A program made the position numbers and the translations under genes. 6,384 nucleotides of DNA from an uncultured Caryophanales bacterium (GTDB taxonomy: Bacteria; Bacillota_I; Bacilli_A; RFN20; CAG-826): the NCBI GenBank assembly GCA_946410525.1, contig CAMKAQ010000058.1:1-6384 (forward strand), written 5' to 3'. The notes below the pieces were generated by a model that saw only the letters and a program-made list of their open reading frames with translations, did not search any database and had not been told where the DNA came from. Below, in pieces: positions 1-3,823 of the stretch (positions are counted from its first letter, which is position 1; every line of letters starts with the position of its first letter).

Positions 1-2
1 CC

Positions 3-347
3 AAATACAAGATGCTTAAAGAAGGAAAGAAGCTTGAAGAGCTTCCTCTTCCATATTCCAAAGGATTCAACACGGTTGGCTTATGGGGAAGAAGCAGACA
101 CCCGAATTACCTTGGTGAGCAATCAATATGGGTTGGTGTATATATCTTCTCTATATCTGCTTTAGTGGGTGAATATGGAATAACAGGCATCTTCAATCTA
201 AGTGGGATTGGTGCACTTCTGCTTATCTTACTCTTTATCGGATCCACCATCCTTGCGGAGAATATCTCCAAAGGGAAATACCCTGAGTATTCCAATTACC
301 AAAAGAAAGTGTCCGTATATATTCCTTGGAAGAAATACAAAGACTAA
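3..347 (+). CDS. DUF1295 / steroid 5-alpha-reductase-like membrane protein, C-terminal part
   Basis: This is the 3' end of a gene that begins upstream of the window; the frame is open from base 3 and ends at TAA 345-347, leaving 114 residues. The visible motif GLWGRSRHPNYLGE, followed by a hydrophobic segment (WVGVYIFSISALV), a second one (IGALLLILLFIGSTIL) and a closing KYPEYSNYQKKVSVYIPW, is the typical C-terminal layout of DUF1295 proteins, which belong with the steroid reductase / isoprenylcysteine methyltransferase-like membrane enzymes. In that superfamily the R-HPNY stretch lies in the cofactor-binding region. Substrate and reaction are unknown for most bacterial members. It is an integral inner-membrane protein. 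The internal ATG at position 12 has no Shine-Dalgarno sequence visible in the window and sits in the middle of the family homology, so it is not taken as the start. It converges on the TOPRIM-like gene 45 bases away. Confidence 0.75.
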   Translation, partial: KYKMLKEGKKLEELPLPYSKGFNTVGLWGRSRHPNYLGEQSIWVGVYIFSISALVGEYGITGIFNLSGIGALLLILLFIGSTILAENISKGKYPEYSNYQKKVSVYIPWKKYKD

Positions 348-374
348 AAAAGCACCTCAGTGAAATGTGTTTTT
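346..374. terminator. Probable bidirectional terminator between convergent genes
   Basis: An A6 run (346-351) and a T5 run (370-374) flank an imperfect hairpin, left arm GCACCTCA and right arm TGAAATGTG. Read on the - strand the arms pair as CAUUUC/GAGGUG with two G-U wobbles and are followed by C and U6, a reasonable intrinsic terminator for the TOPRIM-like operon. Read on the + strand two C-A mismatches weaken the stem. It overlaps the last bases of the DUF1295 stop codon and lies 19 bases beyond the stop of the convergent gene. Position and shape support the call; stem stability was judged by eye. Confidence 0.5.
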
Positions 375-392
375 CACACAAAACGAAAGAAC

Positions 393-1184
393 TTATTTCT
401 TTTGAAGCCCAATTATCTCGTTATCGTAAAACGAGTCGTTATTGCCAAAATAATCGACAACAAGGAAAACAGATGTATTAAGCACATGGACGAAGCCGTC
501 AGAGAAGGCGTGTGCTTTTTGTTTATTGACTATAGCATCACAGCAGGACTCGGAAAGATAATCGCCGTAGGAAGGCTTTGACCAATTGCCCGTCATCAAA
601 TAATTCATTTTGAAGACGTTTTGACAAATCAAAGAACCCATCTCTTTCTTACCAATGCAATCAAGGTGTTTTCCTGAAAGCTTGGTCTTGCCAGATACGC
701 TTTTAAATTCATGGAATCCATTTAGTTTGACGGTCTTGTCTTTATATCTCTCATCAAAAAAGGAATCACAATATCTAAGAGATTCCATCATCGGATAATT
801 TATATACATCTTTCCTATCGTCGGATCGGTTTCATTGTCAAAATATTGGGCCATCTCCCCTAGTGTTTCAAAATTATCCTTAACTATCTCTTCGAAGTTC
901 CTTGTTTCTTCTTTTCTTTCGTGATGAGCGTCGCAATCGAAAATCAAATACGTATATGCGTAATCTCTGCTAAGCAAATCAGAGTATTCGGGATGAACTT
1001 CGGCAAGAACGTCTTTTATATCCGCGTTAAAGTCGTACGACTTCATCTTCCCATAGAGACCATAGATATTGGTTCCATAGACAAATATCTCGCCTTTGAT
1101 TCCGTATAGCTTGAAAAGATGCTCAAAAAGATCTTTTTCCTTTTGGGCACCTTCAACGATTATCAGGATGTTTGGTTCACTCAT
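393..1184 (-). CDS. TOPRIM-like (RloB/AbiL/PARIS-type) defence protein, partner of the upstream AAA ATPase
   Basis: A 263-residue protein. The N-terminus NILIIVEGAQKEKDLFEHLF (residues 5-24) has the beta strand plus conserved glutamate (E11) of a TOPRIM fold. A second strand ends in the acidic YLIFDCDAHHE (D83, D85), the DxD motif. YINYPMMESLRY (127-138) occupies the place of the 'NP.hE' motif seen in RloB-like proteins. In TOPRIM nucleases this Glu/DxD triad binds Mg2+. The remaining 120 residues show no motif I can name. No signal peptide or membrane segment is seen, so it should be cytoplasmic. Its ATG overlaps the stop of the ATPase gene by four bases (ATGA) and has no good Shine-Dalgarno sequence of its own, so translation is probably coupled. 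Known relatives of this gene pair act in abortive phage defence; that role here is inferred. It could be nuclease-active or, like AriB of PARIS, a toxin released by the ATPase. Confidence 0.72.
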   Translation of the reverse strand: MSEPNILIIVEGAQKEKDLFEHLFKLYGIKGEIFVYGTNIYGLYGKMKSYDFNADIKDVLAEVHPEYSDLLSRDYAYTYLIFDCDAHHERKEETRNFEEIVKDNFETLGEMAQYFDNETDPTIGKMYINYPMMESLRYCDSFFDERYKDKTVKLNGFHEFKSVSGKTKLSGKHLDCIGKKEMGSLICQNVFKMNYLMTGNWSKPSYGDYLSESCCDAIVNKQKAHAFSDGFVHVLNTSVFLVVDYFGNNDSFYDNEIIGLQKK

Positions 1185-2290
1185 GCAACAAAAGCACCAT
1201 TGATGTACATTTTTTCGAGATTATGAGCTTCTCTTATCTCCTTTTTCGTTGCCTTGCTTAAACTAGTTATTCTCTCTTTTGTCATAATGAAGCAGCAGTC
1301 AGGTCTTGTTAACTTGTTCTGCATTAAATATGTATTGTGAGAAGTGAGAATTGTTTGGAATTTTCTGTTCTTATTTAAAATCTTTACCAGACTTTCTGAA
1401 CTTTCATAGTGGAGGAAAGCATCGAATTCGTCGATAAAAAGAAAGGATAGGTCATCGAAAGAAGCGAGGCTCCAGGCATAGAACAAAAGCAAAGCAGAAG
1501 TTCCAGTTGACATTACGCTTTCGAAACGTTTCTTGTTGCCGTTTGGGAACACAACAAAGAGTTCATTTCTTCCGCCTACTTCCTCCCATTCGAGATTATA
1601 TTCAATGCCGTTTTTTAGCAAAAATTTCTGGAAATCATCCTTTTTATTCTTGCTATAAATAATATCTGTGAGCGATTCATCGCTGTTGTTCCTATAACCA
1701 ATAAATGCGTTTCCTTCGCTTAGGGATCTATACCAAAGCATTCGTTCTACAAAATGCACCATCTTATACAGCAAAGAGTCTTTGTCTGTAGGAGTGTTTT
1801 TATAAAGGTATTTGACGATTGATAGCCTGTTGTCAGGGAGATTGATTTGCAGATTGTTTTGCAGAGACTTATCTACAAAATTATTGTTTCTCTCAAAATA
1901 ATTGAAGGATAGAACCTTATTGCCATTAAAAAAGAGCTCTTCCTCAATCAAATAGGAAACAGAACTTTTTTTGTATGAATAGACAACCTCATCTCCATCA
2001 AAGTCAAAAACGTATGTGAATGTTGCGGGTTCGTCCTCTCTTTCTGCGTTAATATAATCCTTCTTTGACGAAAGATTTGCGGAGAAGTTGTCAGTAAGAT
2101 GTGCAACCAAATCAAAAAGAGCTAAGCCTAAATTACTTTTTCCAACACCATTTTTGCCATAAAGGATAGCTTTATTAACGAGCGAATCCTTAACTAATTC
2201 TTTGTTAAATTCATATTCATTTGAGGATAAATCAAAAACAATTTTTTCCTTGAATCCTCTATAGTTGGAAACTTCAAATCTTTTAAGCAT
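1181..2290 (-). CDS. AAA/ABC-type ATPase (AAA_15/AAA_21, OLD-like) of a two-gene defence operon
   Basis: The 369-residue protein begins MLKRFEVSNYRGFKE, the standard opening of OLD/RecF-like ATPases. Walker A is GKNGVGKS (45-52), an ABC-signature-like stretch is MSTGTSALLL (260-269), Walker B is FLFIDEFDAFLH (residues 283-294, catalytic E288) and the switch/H-loop is LTSHN (315-319). Between Walker A and the signature lies a poorly conserved 200-residue insert of the length usual in AAA_15/AAA_21 proteins. The start at 2290 is chosen over a GTG nine codons upstream because AGGAGA stands 6 bases before this ATG and because homology starts at MLKRF; the longer version would translate through the ribosome binding site. 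No TOPRIM domain is fused to it; that function lies in the next gene, overlapping by ATGA. ATP-dependent dimerisation and control of the TOPRIM-like partner is the inferred role, as in RloAB, AbiL and PARIS. Confidence 0.82.
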   Translation of the reverse strand: MLKRFEVSNYRGFKEKIVFDLSSNEYEFNKELVKDSLVNKAILYGKNGVGKSNLGLALFDLVAHLTDNFSANLSSKKDYINAEREDEPATFTYVFDFDGDEVVYSYKKSSVSYLIEEELFFNGNKVLSFNYFERNNNFVDKSLQNNLQINLPDNRLSIVKYLYKNTPTDKDSLLYKMVHFVERMLWYRSLSEGNAFIGYRNNSDESLTDIIYSKNKKDDFQKFLLKNGIEYNLEWEEVGGRNELFVVFPNGNKKRFESVMSTGTSALLLFYAWSLASFDDLSFLFIDEFDAFLHYESSESLVKILNKNRKFQTILTSHNTYLMQNKLTRPDCCFIMTKERITSLSKATKKEIREAHNLEKMYINGAFVA

Positions 2291-2296
2291 ACATTT

Positions 2297-2302
2297 TCTC
2301 CT
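2297..2302 (-). promoter_or_regulatory. Ribosome binding site deciding the ATPase start
   Basis: AGGAGA on the - strand, 6 bases before the ATG at 2290. It lies inside the reading frame of the upstream GTG (2317), which argues that the GTG is not the start. A second AGGAGG-like run reads on the opposite strand (2303-2308) and gives a small CCTAGG palindrome here. Confidence 0.75.
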
Positions 2303-2340
2303 AGGAGGATTATACACTGGATTTGGTCAAAAGGTAGGGT

Positions 2341-2377
2341 TTCCGTAATTTTTTTACGCTTCCGTATTGTTTATACG
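2341..2377. repeat. Tandem 17-18 base palindromic repeat, candidate operator
   Basis: Two copies, TTCCGTAATTTTTTTACG (2341-2358) and TTCCGTATTGTTTATACG (2360-2377), repeat at a 19-base period and match at 15 of 18 positions. Each copy is itself an inverted repeat: CGTAA/TTACG and CGTAT/ATACG around a five-base T-rich centre. The second copy covers the candidate -10 and the first lies just past the expected transcription start, the position expected for a repressor. In RNA they would form two small hairpins in the leader instead. No regulator can be assigned. Confidence 0.5.
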
Positions 2378-2400
2378 TTTATCAATATGTTTCTTGTCAA
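2370..2400 (-). promoter_or_regulatory. Candidate promoter of the ATPase/TOPRIM operon
   Basis: On the - strand a perfect -35 hexamer TTGACA (2395-2400) is followed after 19 bases by TATAAA (2370-2375); GTATAA at an 18-base spacing is the alternative. Transcription would start near 2363, giving a leader of about 70 bases. The spacing is longer than ideal. A TATAAT at 2309-2314 is closer to the gene but would start the RNA inside the ribosome binding site and has no -35 partner. Confidence 0.4.
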
Positions 2401-2438
2401 AAACACCATATTCAGCATTTCCATTCAATTTTTGATGC

Positions 2439-2481
2439 CATTTGGAAGAGAAAACGAAATAGGAGGCTTCTTTTCCAAATG
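2439..2481. repeat. 14-bp inverted repeat with AGGAGG in the loop
   Basis: CATTTGGAAGAGAA (2439-2452) and TTCTTTTCCAAATG (2468-2481) pair over 14 positions, 13 Watson-Crick plus one G-U when read as + strand RNA. The 15-base loop holds AGGAGG (2461-2466). No T run follows on either strand, so it is not a typical intrinsic terminator. It lies in the 287-base gap between the metallophosphoesterase and ATPase genes, which has no convincing coding frame. Confidence 0.6.
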
Positions 2482-2482
2482 T

Positions 2483-2514
2483 AACACCGCTCGGTTAATC
2501 GCTTTTTCGGTGTT
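2483..2514. repeat. 7-bp inverted repeat AACACCG/CGGTGTT
   Basis: AACACCG (2483-2489) and CGGTGTT (2508-2514) are perfect complements around an 18-base loop. It starts one base after the preceding 14-bp inverted repeat, so the two would form adjacent hairpins in an RNA from either strand. There is no U tail. Function unknown. Confidence 0.45.
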
Positions 2515-2546
2515 TAAATTTCAAAATCCTGAATTGTTATGTTTTT

Positions 2547-2578
2547 CTAGGTCTTTCGTCAAACTTCACCTAGTTTTT
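2547..2578 (+). terminator. Terminator-like hairpin directed rightward
   Basis: CTAGGT (2547-2552) and ACCTAG (2568-2573) form a 6-bp stem with a 15-base loop, followed on the + strand by T5 (2574-2578). On the - strand the tail is A-rich, so it would not stop the metallophosphoesterase transcript whose stop codon it touches. It could stop a rightward RNA from the intergenic region, or read-through antisense transcription, before it enters the phosphoesterase gene. The stem is short. Confidence 0.35.
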
Positions 2579-3243
2579 CATAAATCGAGTTTGATGATCT
2601 CTTGATACAAACAGGTTCTCTTTTTATCTATCTTCCTATCGAAATGATAATGACCAAAGAACCAGTGTTTATATTCGACTTCACGGTCGATGAAAGAGAG
2701 CATGTCGGTGCTTCTATCTTTTCTGAAACGGAAAACGTTCATAACTGTGAAGGTATCTGAGCAATGGGTAATGACATAATCGACTTTGTTATCCACTTTC
2801 GCTAAGTTGCTTCTCGCATTAGCGATATCGTGTTCTGTTATTTCCTCTTCCGGCCACCAAGAGACGTATGGGGTACGGTATGCCTTGTCGATGGAGTGAG
2901 CGCCTCCAAGACAAAGGAAAGTTTTCCCTTCAAGGGTCAAGATCTCTCCACGGAGGATATGGAATATGTGCTCATCTATCTTGTGCATGAGCGCGCCTTT
3001 ATATTCCACAAGAGGCATGTTATTAAGCATCTCGAAGTTCTCATGGTTGCCATCGATATAAAGAATCGTGCAGCCAAGGCTGTTATAGAGCTCTAGGAAA
3101 CGAGGGAGATCTTCTTTGGACCAACATATTCCTGCATCACCAGCGATGATGAGGTAATCGTCATATGAAAGATTCTTCCCTATGAGCGAGAGAAGTTTAT
3201 CGAAATCGTAATCTCCGTGAGTGTCGCCAGTGATGTAAATCAT
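2578..3243 (-). CDS. Calcineurin-like metallophosphoesterase
   Basis: A 221-residue soluble protein with the complete metallophosphatase motif set in order: GDTHG (residues 6-10; D7, H9), GDAG (35-38; D36), GNHEN (65-69; N66, H67), THCS (159-162; H160) and GHYH (197-200; H198, H200). These residues bind the two metal ions and perform phosphoester hydrolysis. GGAHSIDKAYR (113-123) and SWWPEEE (128-134) are features of a subgroup found in Bacillota and phages whose substrate I cannot name. The length fits a single catalytic domain with no extra modules. The start is the first ATG and coincides with the motif-bearing first strand; only a weak GAGA stands 9-12 bases upstream. It faces the antitoxin gene across a 280-base regulatory region and is transcribed toward the ATPase operon, but 287 bases and a candidate promoter separate them, so co-transcription is doubtful. 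Confidence 0.85.
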   Translation of the reverse strand: MIYITGDTHGDYDFDKLLSLIGKNLSYDDYLIIAGDAGICWSKEDLPRFLELYNSLGCTILYIDGNHENFEMLNNMPLVEYKGALMHKIDEHIFHILRGEILTLEGKTFLCLGGAHSIDKAYRTPYVSWWPEEEITEHDIANARSNLAKVDNKVDYVITHCSDTFTVMNVFRFRKDRSTDMLSFIDREVEYKHWFFGHYHFDRKIDKKRTCLYQEIIKLDL

Positions 3244-3276
3244 GCTTAAAGATTCTCACAAAAAGAGAAGGTGTCA

Positions 3277-3357
3277 ATAGGTGACCATAGGTTACCTATA
3301 ATATGCTTATTTACCTGTGATTAATTCCCTAATTATTAATCACATATTATAGGTAAA
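3277..3357. promoter_or_regulatory. Nested palindromes in the divergent promoter region
   Basis: Two tandem decamers, ATAGGTGACC (3277-3286) and ATAGGTTACC (3287-3296), each carry a GGTNACC palindrome; the second extends to ATAGGTTACCTAT. Then TTACCTATAATATG (3292-3305) is perfectly inverted as CATATTATAGGTAA (3343-3356). Nested within this are TGTGATTAAT (3316-3325) and its complement ATTAATCACA (3335-3344). The outer arms contain a TATAAT on the + strand (3297-3302) and one on the - strand (3346-3351), giving possible -10 boxes pointing toward the antitoxin and the phosphoesterase respectively, though no good -35 box pairs with either. A perfect TTGACA on the - strand (3272-3277) abuts the first decamer. 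This looks like a multi-site operator for a dimeric regulator. Confidence 0.5.
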
Positions 3358-3410
3358 AATATTTTCAAAAATTTCTGAAAAAACATCCCCTGCTCCTCTA
3401 TATGGTAAGT

Positions 3411-3451
3411 GAGGAGGACTTTATCAATCAGAGGAGGATTATCAAATGTGA
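3411..3451 (+). repeat. GAGGAGGA direct repeat with a start-stop ATGTGA
   Basis: GAGGAGGACTTTATCAA (3411-3427) and GAGGAGGATTATCAA (3431-3445) are imperfect direct repeats. The second GAGGAGG is a strong ribosome-binding sequence 8 bases before ATG (3446-3448), which is followed at once by TGA. CTCCTC (3393-3398) upstream could pair with the first GAGGAG. It lies upstream of the antitoxin's presumed TATAAT, so it would matter only if transcription starts further upstream. Confidence 0.35.
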
Positions 3452-3453
3452 GT

Positions 3454-3480
3454 GGTATATACCTGTTTGGCGTGTATAAT
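3454..3480 (+). promoter_or_regulatory. Candidate antitoxin promoter with operator palindrome
   Basis: TATAAT (3475-3480) lies 43 bases before the antitoxin ATG. The perfect 10-bp palindrome GGTATATACC (3454-3463) overlaps the expected -35 position, where no consensus hexamer is seen. HigA-family antitoxins repress their own promoter through short palindromes, so this site is a natural candidate for autoregulation. Confidence 0.45.
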
Positions 3481-3510
3481 ATAAGAGCCATTAACCCATA
3501 ACTTTCAAAG

Positions 3511-3517
3511 AAAGGAG
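3511..3517 (+). promoter_or_regulatory. Ribosome binding site of the antitoxin gene
   Basis: AAAGGAG with 6 bases before the ATG at 3524, close to ideal for Bacillota. It fixes the start codon. Confidence 0.8.
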
Positions 3518-3523
3518 AGCAAC

Positions 3524-3814
3524 ATGGACAGAATCGAAATACCAAAAATGAGTGAATTCCTCTTAGAGGATTTCATGAAACCTCTTCATATTTCAGCGTA
3601 CAAACTAGCAAAAGAAATCTTTGTGCCTGTTTCCCGAATCCAGGACATTCTCCACGACAGAAGAAAAATCACCGCGGACACCTCAATCCGACTCGGAAAA
3701 TATTTTGGGGTCAGTGAGCAGTTCTTCCTCAATCTTCAGAACGATATCGATATGAGGGAGACCAAAAGATTAATTGGGGATGAACTAGAAAAGATTCACC
3801 CTATTGCATCTTGA
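3524..3814 (+). CDS. HigA/VapI-family XRE antitoxin-like regulator, no toxin alongside
   Basis: A 96-residue helix-turn-helix protein. Residues 10-22 (SEFLLEDFMKPLH) match the '..L.E.FL.PLG' lead-in of HigA-type antitoxins. The HTH runs from about 24 to 46 (AYKLAKEIFVPVSRIQDILHDRR), followed by KITADTSIRLGKYFGVSEQFFLNLQNDIDM (48-77), which is the family's 'I....A.RL...FG.S..FWLNLQ..YDL' signature. In HigBA modules it neutralises the ribosome-dependent RNase HigB and represses the operon. Here the 280 bases upstream contain no HigB-like frame, and downstream the next gene lies on the other strand after 9 bases. It is therefore an orphan: a lone regulator, the remnant of a module, or paired with a distant toxin. 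Family assignment is firm; function is not. Confidence 0.85.
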   Translation: MDRIEIPKMSEFLLEDFMKPLHISAYKLAKEIFVPVSRIQDILHDRRKITADTSIRLGKYFGVSEQFFLNLQNDIDMRETKRLIGDELEKIHPIAS

Positions 3815-3823
3815 TTCGTACGC

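Noticed and set aside
360..581. 73-codon + strand frame
   Set aside because: It lies opposite the 3' end of the TOPRIM-like gene, has no ribosome binding site and shows no family-like sequence.
2309..2317. GTG start of a longer ATPase and a TATAAT in the same place
   Set aside because: The longer reading would translate through the ribosome binding site and adds nine residues ahead of the family start. The TATAAT has no -35 and would leave almost no leader.
2483..2514. Possible tRNA or known riboswitch in the intergenic hairpins
   Set aside because: No cloverleaf, no T-loop consensus and no riboswitch core that I recognise; only simple hairpins.
2387..2605. 72-codon + strand frame in the intergenic gap
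   Set aside because: No Shine-Dalgarno sequence before its ATG; it runs through two inverted repeats and a terminator-like hairpin and into the phosphoesterase gene; the composition is that of random AT-rich DNA.
3277..3357. CRISPR-like repeats or a transposon end
   Set aside because: The inverted repeats are nested within 81 bases without spacers, transposase or target duplication; an operator fits better.
3402..3479. 25-codon + strand frame ahead of the antitoxin, considered as a toxin remnant
   Set aside because: No ribosome binding site before its ATG, no HigB-like C-terminal sequence, and it ends inside the presumed -10 box.
3336..3545. 69-codon - strand frame across the antitoxin promoter
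   Set aside because: It reads backwards through the antitoxin ribosome binding site and the palindromes, with no ribosome binding evidence or recognisable motif.
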